This document shows, one piece after another, positions 12,505-25,239 of a stretch of DNA of 64,000 nucleotides (position 1 is its first letter; each line of letters starts with the position of its first letter). The notes below the pieces were generated by a model, which saw only the letters and a list, made by a program, of their open reading frames with translations, did no database searches and was not told where the DNA came from. Origin of the DNA: Humulus lupulus (taxonomy: Eukaryota > Streptophyta > Magnoliopsida > Rosales > Cannabaceae); the NCBI RefSeq assembly GCF_963169125.1, contig NC_084797.1, positions 96,993,868 through 97,057,867 of the forward strand. The letters are read 5' to 3'. The position numbers and the translations under genes were made by a program.

Positions 12505-13618
12505 TCAGAGGCCTAAGGGGATTTGCTTATTCGCCTTAGCACTGCAACGCTAGGCAGGGCACGCCGCGACGCGTGTCCAGAGAAAATGAAGGCTGGGCTC
12601 TCTCACTTGTTGAGGGTTGCGACTCTAATTGTTGGGCGCCATGACTCTAATTGACGGGTGTCGCGACACAAATAAAGGTTATTGGCCAATGTAGGTTTTG
12701 GGTGGCAGGAACTCATACTTAGGGGCTCAGGAAGGATCCTACTACCTGGTTTAGTAGAATTTAAGGTCCCGAAGGCTAGTATATTATTTCTAAGCTTTTA
12801 ATTGGTTTGGGGTTTGATGTTTATTTATTATTATTACCTAGGGCTAGGTTTTACTGCTAAGGCTTAGGATTAGGGATCATGCTCGGGATCGCCTTGTACA
12901 TTCAGCTCGAGACTCAAGGTAAGAAAATGTTTGTGCCCGTAGAGTAGGGCATGGCCCGATTATCTGTGCTTAGGGTTATGTATGAATGTCTGTAATTGTT
13001 ATGTCATATATATGTTTGTGGTGATAAGCATGCTGAATGCAGGCCGCCATGGCATGGTCATCTAGGGTGTTGTCTTCACTCGCTCGGTTAGGACCGTGAA
13101 CTTGGTGCCTGGTAATGCACCCTGATCGGCTTAGGTCGCTATTGTGAATTGTCTGTTATGTTTGTTTAATCATGCACTTGTTGAAATAAGTTGTTGTATG
13201 TGATGCTATTGAGTTTTCTTATTGAGCCTTGGCTCATGGGTGCTCTATGGTGCAGGTAAGGGCAAGGGTAAGGCTGACCAAGCATGAGTTGGAGGGCATG
13301 GAGCGGTGCGTACATGTTTGGCCTACCTAGCCGCCACAGCTGGGGTAGTTTTGACGAACACTATGTAAATGACCGATTTTGTCGCCAAGGTCGACTGTAG
13401 AAAGACTTTTGAGTTGTAAATATGTCTTAAGCAATATTTTGGGATCCCATGTAACTTTTCTATAATTTTAATGAATGTTTAAACCGTTTTATGGAAATTT
13501 TATTAAATGAATCTTTATTTTAATTTAATCACACTTTTTGGTATAAATCCTCAATTAGCGAGTTAATTGCACATTTTAAAATTACATGGTAATGGCTCTA
13601 GGGTAGTAGGGTGTTACA
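12505..13618 (+). mobile_element. Truncated LTR G, right part
   Basis: Continues LTR G after solo LTR 2: the rest of the GC-rich cassette (12510-12665, with GCCGCGACGCG and TGTCGCGACAC), a CTACCTGGTTTAGTA block shared with solo LTR 1, the conserved block at 13213-13262 ending TGCAGGTAAGGGCAAG, GGGATCCCATG near 13441, and the end GGTGTTACA at 13618. No primer-binding site follows, so this is a solo or fragmentary LTR. Confidence 0.8.
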
Positions 13619-13980
13619 CTGGCAGGGGCCAGTGACCATTTTTAGCACGCATGCATTTTTCTTCATTTTTTCGTGTTTCTTCAGTTGCAGCCACTGACAA
13701 TATTTTAACCATAAATTCCTTGATATAACTTGGAATTAGACAACTAAAAAGGATATGGAAAGCTATGAAAAATATCTAAAATATATATTTCAAGAAATAT
13801 TTCCACAATAATAGTAGAATATTATCAAAATCAAGTGTGAAGTTTTAGAGTTGTATTTCCGACCTTAACCATTGCTTGTAAAACATCCCAAATTCATTAT
13901 TTTTTACCCAAATATCTTGTAAATCCTAAGAACACAAAATAAACTAATTAAATATATACATAATAATCAAATTCATAATT
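13619..13980. other. AT-rich unassigned spacer
   Basis: Between LTR G and the Tat-2 LTR. It has no long ORF and no recognisable repeat motif. It may be older flanking DNA or a fragment of an unrecognised element. Confidence 0.4.
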
Positions 13981-14711
13981 GCTGATGCTTTTTTTCGCCA
14001 ACAATGGATTAAGAAATCCGATAACAAAGATATTAGTGCTCTTTTTCTAAACCATAATTAACTAGATGAACAATTTCTTACACTCACACTTTTACGTGGT
14101 TTAGTGGTAAAAAACACACATAGTCCACGAGGCAGTGTTATTGATCTCTTACAATTTCTGCAGAGTTTCTGTATCATAAAAAAGCAGTCCCTTTTCCTGT
14201 CCATTGTCCCTGATATTTATAGTGAATATTCTTGGACAGGTTTGGGTAATCGCGTGCATAAATATGGTAACACAATCAATCAAGATAATTCCCATTTACA
14301 TAGGGATACAATTTCCTATGGAAATTACTCCCGTTATCTCAAGCGATAAATATGTAATATAGCTTGGGAATTAATGAGCGTATAAGGAACCTCCAAGTCT
14401 TTCGGGATCCTTCACTGTGCGTCCCGACCAGGTTTCCTCGAGCTGGAGAAGCAAGAGTGAACAGACTTTAGTTTGGATCAAGTTCAAAGTATGCAACAGG
14501 AGACCTAACCATTACATATCTCTAACTAGGTTATTGTCCTGAGAGGCGATCTGGAGACTATCTGCATGGCACACTATCAAGTCTTAACTTGAGCTACTTA
14601 CATCGAAGTTATCTAGATGTTCTGCTCGCCTGCTTTTTCCATGTGTTTATCTTCCAGCTATACTCTCTAGCAGAATGATTGAATCCACGCTTATTTTGGG
14701 GTACAACATTT
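13981..14711 (-). mobile_element. Tat-2 3' LTR
   Basis: Read on the minus strand the LTR starts TGTTGTACCCCAAAATAAG at 14711 and ends ATCAGCA at 13981. It is directly preceded by a polypurine tract GAGCTTTGGGGGCAAA (plus-strand complement at 14712-14727). A minus-strand TATAAATAT lies at 14213-14221. The LTR is about 731 bp. The matching 5' LTR is outside the window, so its ends cannot be confirmed by pairing. Confidence 0.7.
14213..14221 (-). promoter_or_regulatory. TATA box in the Tat-2 LTR
   Basis: TATAAATAT on the minus strand, about 490 bp inside the LTR from its U3 start, oriented with Tat-2 pol. Confidence 0.5.
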
Positions 14712-14972
14712 GCCCCCAAAGCTCCTGCTCGTGCATGATGTCATTTTCTAACACGCACAGTAGAGGCTTTTAGGCTTTTGTTGTGTGAAATCGGGCCCAC
14801 CCACTACTCGAATGTTAAACACGCGGCCATTTATAATTGGCGTCTGTTTGGGTTTCGAGGATTGTGAGAACTATATTGTCAACCTTTTGCTGCCACAAGG
14901 GTCATTTAATCTTGGCCTTTGGATCCCGAGCTGGCCCGATCAGATGGCCCAGAATAATTCCTGAAGCTTACG

Positions 14973-14980
14973 TATAAATA
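14973..14980 (+). promoter_or_regulatory. TATA box of the Tat-2 antisense gene
   Basis: TATAAATA lies 262 bp outside the LTR and about 160 bp before the 5'-UTR intron donor, pointing opposite to Tat-2 pol. Its position mirrors the TATA box of the Tat-1 antisense gene. Confidence 0.6.
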
Positions 14981-15137
14981 GTAAAGTCAGGCCTGAACTT
15001 CACCACCTTCGCATTAAATTTTTTTCCCTTTTCTTCTCAAAACATTCAGAACACTTCGCCATTCTTCGATTCTTCAGAAGTTCTCAGGCGGCTCTCATCA
15101 GAGTTATCACTGTTTTCCTTGATCAACCATCTGAACT

Positions 15138-15700
15138 GTAAGTGTTTCTATACTTGTTTAAATTTCTTACTCTTATTTCCAATTGGTTCCTTTTACTTCA
15201 AAACTTGTTTTTTTTTCAGTATAGTCTCTTACTTTGGATATTTTTGGGCTCAATAGAGATTGGTGATAGGCCAAAAACATAATAATAGGCTTGGTTAGAA
15301 ACAATGTGCGTAAGAAATCGGTAGATTTTTGGGTTTTGAAAGAGTATGACATATGATTAAGCATCTACGTTGCTTATTTATGAGTAGGAATTTTAAGGGG
15401 TTTTAGGTTAATTTCTGGGTAGCTTAAGGGCTACAATTCCTTGAGCGGTTTTACATTAAACCACCTTCAAAATAGGTATTGGGTTTGACACGCGAATCCC
15501 AAAGTATTAGAGGATTTCCCGAGTTTATAGCACGTGGCTTAGGACCGCGCATGGAAACACGTGTTGGTGCTAGGATATAGCTTAGCTCGCATAGATTTCG
15601 GATTAAATAAACTTCATTCAAACCCTTGGGTAATCATACCTTTATCGTCATAGCTAGGCTTTGTTTTAGGTCACTACTAATTAGGTCGCTTTGTCGTCAG
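15138..15700 (+). other. Putative 5'-UTR intron of the Tat-2 antisense gene
   Basis: A donor (GAACT/GTAAGTG) at 15138 and an acceptor (TTTGTCGTCAG) ending at 15700 bracket 563 bp of T-rich DNA. The first ATG of the protein follows 12 bp later, at 15713. Confidence 0.65.
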
Positions 15701-15712
15701 GCGAGCTAGATC

Positions 15713-18382
15713 ATGGCCCAACAAAATAAAAATGTTACAGGCTCTTCTTCTCAGAGCAAAAATAAGGGAAAGAAGGTCGCATCTGAAACCCCTATTCCCC
15801 ACTTTGTCCAGTGGTGGACAGAGAGATTGTAGTAGAACCTGACGCCTTTTTTGAGGCCGAGCACATCGTGTCTCGAATAACAACTCGAGACAAGGTGAAC
15901 AAGATTTTGTTGAGCCACGGGATTGAGATGGGACCCCATGGCCTTGTTGCACGACCTCCGCTAGAAGGAGAGCGGAGTTGCGCCCCACTTCAGGATGACT
16001 TCGAGGCATGGAGTGATGAGCACCTGAAAGCAGGTGCTTTCCTTCATCTGAACCAGTACTTCATAGACTTTTTAAACTATGTCGAACTGGCTTCATTCTA
16101 GCTCCCCCCAAACTCATATTGGCTTTTGGCGAGGTTGAAGTATTTATTTTTGAAGCACAAGTGGGAGGTTCCCACCCCGATCGACATTATGTACTTCTTC
16201 TGCCTTAAGGCCAACCCTTAGTAGAAGGGGCGAGGTGATGGCTTCTACTACCTTACTCAATTTTCCAGCACGACCTCTATCATCGACCTCCCCAACCACC
16301 CAAATGAATATAAAGAACAATTATTTATGTCAAATGGGTCCAAGAACTGAACTCACCGGTACTTCGATCGTCCTTGTAAGTTTCCTAACTTTTCGTATTT
16401 CATACGTGAATACCTTTTTTATTGAGTTTAACACTCCTAACTGAGTTACTTCTTCGTACAACTATATACAAGAGGACAAAGCGATCTGAGACCCTTGGAG
16501 GTCAGTACAAGACATTGTCTTGTATTCCTCCAAAGGAGAAAGAGTTTCAAGTGGTAATGAATGATGCTACCATGTCTCGCAGTAATCTGATGTGAAAGGA
16601 TCAAATGTTGGCCATCAGAGCCCGAGGTCCGCCCCCCGAGCCCCCTCTTCCTCAAGAAGTTTTGCCCACTGTTGAAGAAATTGAGGAGGAGGAAGAGGTG
16701 GCGCCGTTGGTGCACAAGAGAAGATCTCCTGAAGATGCTCAACATCCTAACCCAGACCAAACTAAGTCGGGGGTAGCAGCCAGCACTTCCGGCCAAGGTA
16801 ACCCATATAGAGAATTAGACCAGACTGCTGCCAGTTTTAGGCTAGTCTGATTCAACCCATGATAGCTCATGAGTCGACATCCTGTTGACCCAGACCTGAA
16901 CGTGACCCTCCAACAATGTGTGGATCACTTGGTGGTTCGTTATGACCATAATTATCCCCGATGCACCATAGTGGTAGACAACACCCTAAACTTTAGGTCC
17001 ACCATTTTTTAGGAGTATGGTACGAATCGTAGAACGTGGCCTTCCCTACATCAGGGCGTATTTTCCCCCAGTTTTAGGCAGGCCCATAGGACCCAGGGTG
17101 TAATAATACTAGAGTCCCCCCCTCCCCCAGTAGTCTAGGAGTTAGAGGTTTTACCCAATCCAGTTCATTACCCCAAGCCAATCTTAATAGTTTCCTTCAC
17201 TAGCTCGGAGGGTAGGGTTCTTGCTACGTTTTTTTTTTCTTTGCATTATTTTGACTAATCATTTCTTGTATCTAAATCTTCTACTCGTTCCTTTGCAGGT
17301 GACGATATGGAACTAAAAGGCACCTTTAAAGCTAGCGGGGTCGAAGCTGGACCGGCGATCAAGAAGGCAAGAGTAACAATGAAAGTTTCCTCCAAGTCTA
17401 GAGCTTCCACTGAATCTACTGTAAAAGATAAAGGTACCAGCTCCACCCAAAGTCAGCAACAACAAACCCTGCCCCTAGCTTCGATAAAAACAGTTACCAT
17501 TCTTCAGGTTCCTCATCCTCTTCCTCAACATGCATCTGCTTCGGTTCCTCAGGTTATTCAAGGCGAACTCCCCCCTGTTCAGATCCCAGTAAAACCACTC
17601 GAGTTGGCCAGGATACTAGAAAAATTCAAAGGGACTGTTTATGAGATGGGAAATCGTATGGTGGGCCACGCATATAGAGCCAATGTTAAGGACATGAGGG
17701 CTATGGAGGAGCATTCTCCTAAAGATGTTCTTGAGTTCGCCATGGGAATAAACCTCACTGTGAGCCACCTTCATTCCATCTATAGTACTTCTGTTTCTTT
17801 TTTCTTTTTAAACTAACCCTGACCTGTATTTTCCCTTTGCAGCTTTCCCTGGCTCAACTTCACGGCATCGCCCAATCCTAAGCTAGGAAAGAGGAGCTCA
17901 AGGCTGCCCTGACCGCATCTCGAGAGAATGAGCGGTCTGCCAAGGCCGTCTTGACTGCTTTCCAAGAAAATGAGTGGATTGCTAAAGACCAGGTGGTGGA
18001 GGTGAGCCACAGTTGGGATCAACTATAAGCTGAGGATGACAACCTCAATAAGAAGCTCGAAGAGGTTGATGTGGTCAAGAATAAACTATCTGAGGTCGAG
18101 GCCAAAGCTAAGGAGGAGATCACAGGCTTAACAAATGCCCTGGAGGATATTCTCTACAGGTGTTGGGTTTACAAACAGGAAGGGGATTTATCCTTTATGG
18201 TGCCGAAACTCTGGGGACCTTATCTTGTCAGTTTCAAAGTCGATTCTCACAAGAGCCTTCTTAGATCGTGGATGCTACTGGAGCTGCTAATGGGGACGGC
18301 GAGGAGGTGTCATCACATGAGCAAGGTGACAGAGCTCAGTGATGCTTTTTATTCTGTTTATTTTCTTTTTTCTATAATTTAG
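15713..18382 (+). pseudogene. Tat-2 antisense gene (aORF; 'gypsy-type transposon' domain plus coiled coil)
   Basis: Lies on the strand opposite to Tat-2 pol, between pol and the 3' LTR. The ATG at 15713 opens a short Ser/Lys-rich N-terminus. After a one-base frameshift near 15805 comes a globular domain (15811-16375) with PDAFFEAEHIVSR, HLNQYFIDFLNYVELA, WEVPTPIDIMYFF and GRGDGFYYL, which matches my recollection of the plant 'putative gypsy-type transposon' family. A GTAAGT donor follows at 16376. Later exons encode an acidic Glu-rich linker (about 16600-16800), a Ser/Gln/Pro-rich linker with a PLELARILEKF helix (17299-17770, after a TTTGCAG acceptor) and a coiled coil (17843-18150, after another TTTGCAG). 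In-frame stops show decay. The role is unknown; a coiled-coil partner or DNA/RNA-binding role is only a guess. Confidence 0.7.
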
Positions 18383-19136
18383 TTCTTGCAAACTGAAACA
18401 ATCGCCTTCGGGCTTAGATCGAGGTTTTTTCTCCTCGAGATAATCATATACTTTTTAGTACATGTTTGTTATTTTGTGATCTATTTTTGCTCCCCTTAAT
18501 CTTTTGTTTTCTCATGCTTATGAATTTTGAATTCTTGCACACTTGAAATCGTAAGGGTTGTCTTTAGAATTTGATAGGTTTTTCATAGCTCGACTAAACA
18601 ATTTTAATTTAATTTCCTAATTATACCCAAGAATTTTCCCGCCTAAAAGCGTTACGCCTGTTAGGAATCAGGCCTCAGACCTAGTTATGTCCAGGAGTGT
18701 TATCCGCTTAATAGCATTGTACCTGTTAAGAATCAAGCCCTAGACCTGGTTTTATCCAAGGTTTCCTAGTTGTCTTCTAGGTTTTGTTTTGTCTTAGAAA
18801 TTTCTCAACTTAGTTCGTATTCATAATTACTTTGAAAATCCAAGCTTTAAAAAGTCATTGAATAATCAATTTTTCCAAATTCTAAGTTTCAAATTTTATC
18901 CAAATATTCTAAACTCTTTTAAAAGCTCTTCAGTTCTATGCCCCCCAAGCGAACAGAACTTATACATATTATAGGCCGCTTTAATAAAATGAGCATGTGA
19001 TTCTTTACAAGAACAAGACAAAAATATTGGTTCTACATAAAAAATCCAATGTTATTTAGACGAAGTGACTTTTATAAATAAGCCTTACATGGAACGGTAC
19101 CAAAAAACATTAAATAAAAAATAACTATGCCAACTA
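18383..19136. other. Tat-2 spacer between the antisense gene and pol
   Basis: Non-coding and T-rich. A two-copy degenerate repeat of about 60 bp spans 18648-18765 (GTTACGCCTGTTAGGAATCA, then ATTGTACCTGTTAAGAATCA). The 3' ends of the two convergent genes face each other across this spacer. Confidence 0.55.
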
Positions 19137-21214
19137 TTACTGATAGTATTTTTTAAGGTGCAAGGCATTACAGGTCTGTGGGACTATCTCTCCATTTAAT
19201 CGAACTAGTTTAAAGGTCTGTTCTGGTAGAATTTCCACTATCTGATACGACCCTTCCCAGTTTGGTCCTAACACACCGTCATTGGAATCTTTACTTGCCA
19301 AAACACTCTCCGAAGCACTAAATCAACGAGTCTGAGTCTTCATCCTCTTACCTTTGAGTTGAAGTAACGAGTGATTCTCTGTTGACATTGGGAAGCTACA
19401 ATTGTGACTCTTCTCGTTTTTCTTCGATCAGATCCAAGGATGCATGAAGTAGCTCATGGTTTTGATCTTGATCAAAGTATTCTGTCTATGGGTCATCACC
19501 AGTGCCCAATCGAGAGCATACACTTCCAAAGGTCAGAGAGAAGGGAGTATGTCCTGTGGATGTGCAATGTTATGTTCTATAGGCCCAGAGTATTGATGGG
19601 AGCTGCTCGGGCCATAATCCCTTGGCTTCATCTGACCGCTTCTTTAAGCTCACCTTTAGGGTTTTGTTTACAGCCTCAACCTGCCCATTAGCTTGCAGAT
19701 ATGCTACCGACAAGAAACTCTTGGTTATATCGTATTTTTCACAAAAGTTATGAAGAGATCACTATCGAACTGAGTTCCGTTGTCAGACACGATCTTCTTT
19801 GGGAGCCCAAATCGACATATGATATTCTTTACGACAAAATCTAGGACTCTCTTTGAGGTTATGGTTGCCAGAGGCTCGACCTCGACCCACTTCGTGAAGT
19901 AGTCGATGGCGACAACAACATAACAAACTCCTCCTTTTCCTGTTGGTAAAGAACCAATCAAGTTGATTCCCCTACTGCAAACGACTAGGGGCTGGGATCA
20001 TGGTTAACTCAATTGGTGCTGCCTGGGCAATGGTGGAAAAGTGTTGGCACTTATCATACTTCTGCACATATGAGACTGAGTCCTTTTGCAGCGTAGGCTA
20101 AAAGTAGCCCTATCTCAATATCTTTAGAGCTATGTTTTTCACCCCAACGTGGTCTTTGCAGTAACCTTCGTGTATCTCTTGCAAGATAGTTTGTGCTTCC
20201 TCGGGCAGAACACATTGTAGCAGCGGTAGCGAATGACCTTGCCGATATAGAGTCCCTTCAACCATAACATACTGTGAAACTTGATATAGCAATTTTCTTC
20301 TGTCCTTTTGATCGCCTGGTAATTTATCATTTGTGACGTACTCTATTATAAGGGTTATCTAGGTTGGTTTCATGTCAATCATTCTGACCTCAAGTGGCTC
20401 TTCACTTATGCTTGATTGTTCCAAGAACTCAAGAGGGACTACATTCAGGGTTTTTGCCACTTTGGTGGTGGCAAGTCGAGCTAAAGCATCAGCATTGGAA
20501 TTCTGTTTGGGAAGAACTTATTCAATGGAGCTTAACTCGAGTTCAGACAACTTGCCTTTAACCTTAGCTAAGTAAGTCACCATTTTGATACCGCGAGCTT
20601 GATACTCCTCCAATATTTGATTAAACATGATATGGGAATCACTATAACATTGGATCACCTTTTCTTTTAGTTCTTTTGCCACCCTTATTCCTACCAATAG
20701 GGCTTCGTACTCGGCTTCGTTGTTGGATGCTTCAAATCCAAACCTGAGAGCTGTATGGAATCAATGCCCCTTAGGTGAGATCTGAATTATCCCAACTTTT
20801 AATTTGTTCTTGTTAGAGGATCAATCAACGAACATTTTCCACAACTCCTGCACCGGTTCTCTCATCGTCTTGTCCTGAAAACCCGTGCACTCGACCATGA
20901 AGTCAGCGAGGGCTCCACTCTTGATTGTTGGGCGTGGCATATATAATATCTCGAACTGGATGAGTTTGATGGCCCACTTTAGAAGACGTCCTGATGTTTC
21001 AAGCTATTGTAAGACTTGCCTTAAAGGTTGATCAGTTAAGACGTGGATGGTGTGGGACTGAAAGTGCGGTCTGAGCTTCCATGAAGCCAAAACAAGACAG
21101 AACGCGAGCTTTTCTTATGTAGTACACTGGTTTCTGGCTTGATTCTCCTCTCAAACTAACACAGCGCTGGCCGCATTTTCCAACAAAGCTAGAAATAGAA
21201 GAAAACATTATCCA
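19137..21214 (-). pseudogene. Tat-2 pol, 3' block (RNase H and integrase)
   Basis: Reads on the minus strand from 21214 down to a TAA at 19139-19137 after a KKYYQ end. It contains the RT/RNase H connection (about 21210-20950), RNase H with a SNNEAEYEAL-like motif (about 20760-20690), the integrase zinc-finger region (20292-20110, with HEGYCKDHVG), and the integrase core (19961-19560) with DYFTKWVEVEPL and IVSDNGTQF. Several stops and frameshifts are present. Element C begins at 21215; pol resumes at about 29161 after a loss of roughly 30 codons. Confidence 0.85.
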
Positions 21215-22119
21215 TGTAACGCCCTGGGTAGCCAAGACCGTTACACCATGTATTTATAAAGGTTAAGGACTTTCTAATCAAGTATATTAGTTGAAAACGT
21301 GTCACTAAAACATTAATGAACTAGGGTGCAAAATATTTTGGTCATAAAAGACACATTTCATATATTTAAACGTTTTGTACAAGGGATCCCAAAAGAAACA
21401 ACGTTTGAAAGTCAGTTTACAAAATTTCAATGTTCAAACAACCACTAGCCATTCTAAGGGAAAAACAGACATTTACAGTACTCCTGTTCCTGTCCATCCC
21501 TCAACCGTGGTGGCCGAGCAGCTAGTCATGTACATTTCGCTTTCAAAGCTCTCCGAATCAAGGCTGATCAAGCTTACCCTTGCCTTTACCTACACCACGT
21601 AGCACCCGTGAGCCAAGGCCTAGCAAGAAAACATAAGCTAAGCTCACGCACAAACATTGATAGTAATCATATAACTCTTAAAGCGTATTCACACATTTAG
21701 TAAACCATAATAATCACATAACTCATAGACATAACCAGGAACCACAAATTATTACTCAACTATTCAGCACGTCATATTCAACAGTTAACAAAGATAATCA
21801 GATCACACAATAATCAGGGTCGACGCCCTTAGGTCGCACCCTCCATTTACCCCACTGACTCTGGTCTGCTTAAACCGAGCTCAGTGAATATTAAGTTGTC
21901 CTCAGCTACTAGAGTCTGAGTCGCGCCCTGTGCGCCAGTGTAAATTTCAGCACTCTTAGGTTGTTGATTTAATATTCTCATGGCATAATACCAACTTTCA
22001 TAATGCATACAAGAACAGGGAACCCTTAGTCCCATCATAAATTCGCAATCGGGTGCCGTTCTCTTACCTATGTTCCAAGCTTCTTGAGTACCGAAATCCC
22101 AACTGCAGTCCTCTAACCC
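21215..22119 (-). mobile_element. Element C 3' LTR, internally truncated
   Basis: The reverse complement ends GGCGTTACA at 21215. It matches the C 5' LTR (27382-28280) up to a CTCTAACCC at about 22119, then passes directly into RNase H coding sequence. The 5' half of this LTR and the 3' end of pol are therefore deleted. The conserved LTR block lies at 21576-21638 and GGGATCCCA near 21383. The left flank is ATCCA (21210-21214); its partner on the right is lost. Confidence 0.85.
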
Positions 22120-23379
22120 TGGATCAATAATCCTTTACCAACTCCAGCCAACACCTCTGCCTCATGTTCAGATCCTTCTGGGTGAAGAAATACTTCAAAC
22201 TCTTGTGGTAAGTGTATATCTCGCACTTCTCCCCATACAGATAATGTCGCCACACCTTCAGTGCGAATACCACTGCCGCCAGTTCCAGATCATGGGCACA
22301 CAACTTTCTCATTCTGCTGTCGTGATGCATAAGCTATAACTTTCTCATTCTGCATCAGCACACAACCTAAGCCCAATTTTGATGCATCATAATATACCAC
22401 AGACTTTCCTTCCTCTGAAGGAAGACTCAACACAGGTGCAGTAATAAGCCGTCACTTCAATTCTTGGAAACTGTTCTCACACTTTTCTGACCAAACGAAC
22501 TTTTGATTCTTCCGTGTCAACTCTGTCATCGGTGTAGCAATCTTTGAGAACCCTTCCACAAACCGCCTATTGTAACCCTCTAACCCGAGGAAACTCTGAA
22601 CCTCCTAGGCATTCCTTGGCCTCGGCCAATCTCTCACTGCCTCCATCTTGGACAGATGCACCTTAATCCCCTCCGCGCCAACTATATGCCCAAGAAAAGT
22701 CACCTCTGGTAACCAAAACTCACATTTCTTAAACCTGGCATATAATTGATGCTCCCTTAATCTCTACAAGACTTGTCAAAGATGTTGCTCGTGCTCTGCC
22801 TCTGAACTGGAGTACACTAAGATGACTTCGATGAATACAATGACGAACTGATCTAGGAAATCTTTGAACACCCTATTCATTAAATCCATAAAATCTGCCA
22901 GGGCATTGGTCAAACCAAAAGACATGACCAAAGTCTCATAGTACCCATACCCCATTCGGAAGGCTGTCTTCAGTATGTCCTCATCCTTGATCCTCAGCTG
23001 GTGATAACCAGATCGAAGATCAATCTTTGAGAACACCGTCTTTCTCTGCAACTGATCAAACAAGTCATCAATCCTTGGTAGAGGGTACTTGTTCTTGATG
23101 GTCAATTTTTTCAACTCTCTGTAATCCATACACATCCTCAGGGTCCCGTCCTTCTTCTTCACAAACAAAACTGGAGTGCCCCATGGAGAGTAACTGGGCC
23201 TAATGAATCCCAAATCGAGAAGTTCCTGTAACTGTATCTTCAATTCCTTCAACTCTGTTGGTGCCATCCTATATGGTGCTCTCGATATTGGTTCTGTCCC
23301 CGGTGCTAACTCAATAAAAAACTGAATCTCCCTGCGCGGCGGCAATCTTGGTAGATCCTCAGGAAATACATCCAAGAAC
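22120..23379 (-). pseudogene. Element C pol: reverse transcriptase and RNase H (Tekay/chromovirus-like), inactive
   Basis: The minus-strand frame at 23375-22776 encodes RT beginning [12 protein letters not shown], with [31 protein letters not shown] and [13 protein letters not shown] blocks, all typical of plant chromoviruses. The catalytic box reads FIEVILVYS where FIDDILVYS is expected, so both catalytic Asp residues are lost. RNase H follows, with stops ([18 protein letters not shown] at about 22280), and breaks off after LELVKDY at 22120. Integrase and any chromodomain are deleted. The 5' side continues across solo LTR F into protease. Confidence 0.88.
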
Positions 23380-25239
23380 TGTTGGGGTTTTATGCCCTAA
23401 TTAAAACCCAAATTCTTTGCAATCTCATTTTATTATCAATAAAAGAATAGAAATCATTTTTTGACTTTGTCAATCACTTTGCTCACATGTTTTATTTTCA
23501 TGATTATTTGTTTAATATAAACTTCTATTAAATCCCGAGCATATAGTTAATCTTATTTATAGTGACGCAATCACAGTGGAATATAAATATGATTATATGT
23601 TCAAAAAAAGTTAGTCCTAAGGTTAGTTAGTGCACATGATTTACACTGACTTTCCAATCTACGATATGATCTACTTACACATTACAGTGTTATGTTTTTT
23701 CCAGAACATTAGCAAAGTAGATAAGATCGGATGTATTTGCTACATCGGACTGGACCGATATTGACAGTTGATAAGATAAGTAAACATACCATTATTATCT
23801 ATTCTAGTCATATCATATAGTTGACCATAGGTCAATTCAATCTCAATTCTGAGTGGTTGGTATTCTAACTGATTGTATTATTTGAGTTCTTTGACTTGTT
23901 CGTTACCAACTTACCCTACAGACTAGCCCATACTTACATCTTGGGAACTCGGTAGTATAATTGAGTGGGAGTGTTAATCATAGATATGAACATCTATAGC
24001 TTCTAATGAAGAAGTGAAACAATGGTTTCCTTCTAGTTTGGTCCAAGGTGTTAAATGATAGAGATCTCATTTCAGTAATTAAATTAGTTTACTGAAATAT
24101 CATTTACAAGGAACTAAGTGTCTTAAGGATAAAATACAATGAGGGGTAAAGCAGTATTTTAGTCCTATCTCATTGTAGACCGTCTATAGAGGATTGAGTG
24201 ACAATTATGGTTGTAACAATAGATAATTAATGGCGTATCTATATTTGTTATAGAGCGTTCTATGAATTCAAGAGTGCAATTCCGAGTCTATAGTGGAGTC
24301 ACGAGGAATTAATAAGTTAGTAAATTTATTTGTTAGATTTATGATTACTTATTGGAGCTTGATTTCATAGGCCCATGGTCCCCATTGTACCTTGGATAAA
24401 ATCATCTAGATAGTCTCAATTAATTGGTTTAATTATCAATTAGAATTAGCAAAGTTGACCAAGTGAATTTTGGATAGTTTCATAGAGTTGTGTAATTTTG
24501 AGAAGATAAGAGAAATTATGGTCGATTTATTAATTAAGATAAATTGGTATCTAAATTAATAAATAAGTTTAAATCAAGGTTCAAATTATAAATAATTAAT
24601 TTTATAAATGATTTAAATAATTATTTAATTAATTAAATCAATAGAATATAATACAGGCCTTGATTTTAAGTCCAATGGGCTTATAATCAAATGAGAAATT
24701 TCACGGGCCTATAGCCCATGATAATTTCGACCTAGGGCTTTAAAATGGCTATTATTTTATTTATTTTTTAATTAAATTAAATGGCCTAATTGAGTCTATA
24801 AAAGGAGTGCTTAGAGAGAAGTCAAGAAATACGACAAATAAGTTTAATCACTGGTTTTCTGATAGTTTTAGATTCTCTTTAAACACAAGTTCTTTTCTAA
24901 GCCTCTTTGATTATTTTATCTTCTTATTCTCTGTATCTATCTCATGTGTTGAGAATTTCCCACACTAGTCTAGGTGATTCTAAGGATGCATTAGAAGGTT
25001 GTGAAGAAAATAGAAGATTGGTTCAGTTTCTTAATAATACTCTACGACAGAGAGGATACAAGAGTTAGAGAAACTGAAGGAAGGACTCTTTAATACCACT
25101 GCGTATACTGTAAGTATTCTATTAATTGTTTATCTTTGAATTCGATTTTAGAAACATGTTTTAGGCTATCTCGTATTAATTTGTTTAATATTAGATATAC
25201 ATGAAAATAAATAAAGATCTTGTATAAGCTTTCCTAACA
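23380..25239 (+). mobile_element. Solo LTR F (TGTTGGGG...CTAACA), perfect TSD
   Basis: A 1860-bp, AT-rich, non-coding segment starting TGTTGGGGTTTTATGCC and ending TTTCCTAACA. It is flanked by AGAAC at 23375-23379 and 25240-25244. The element C reading frame resumes on the other side, so the insertion is precise. A TATAAAAG at 24797-24804 gives + orientation. No primer site or internal region is present. The family is not identified; a Copia-type LTR is possible. Confidence 0.9.
24797..24804 (+). promoter_or_regulatory. TATA box of solo LTR F
   Basis: TATAAAAG within GAGTCTATAAAAGGAGTGC, about 1.4 kb from the LTR start, a usual place for the U3/R boundary in a long LTR. Confidence 0.5.
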
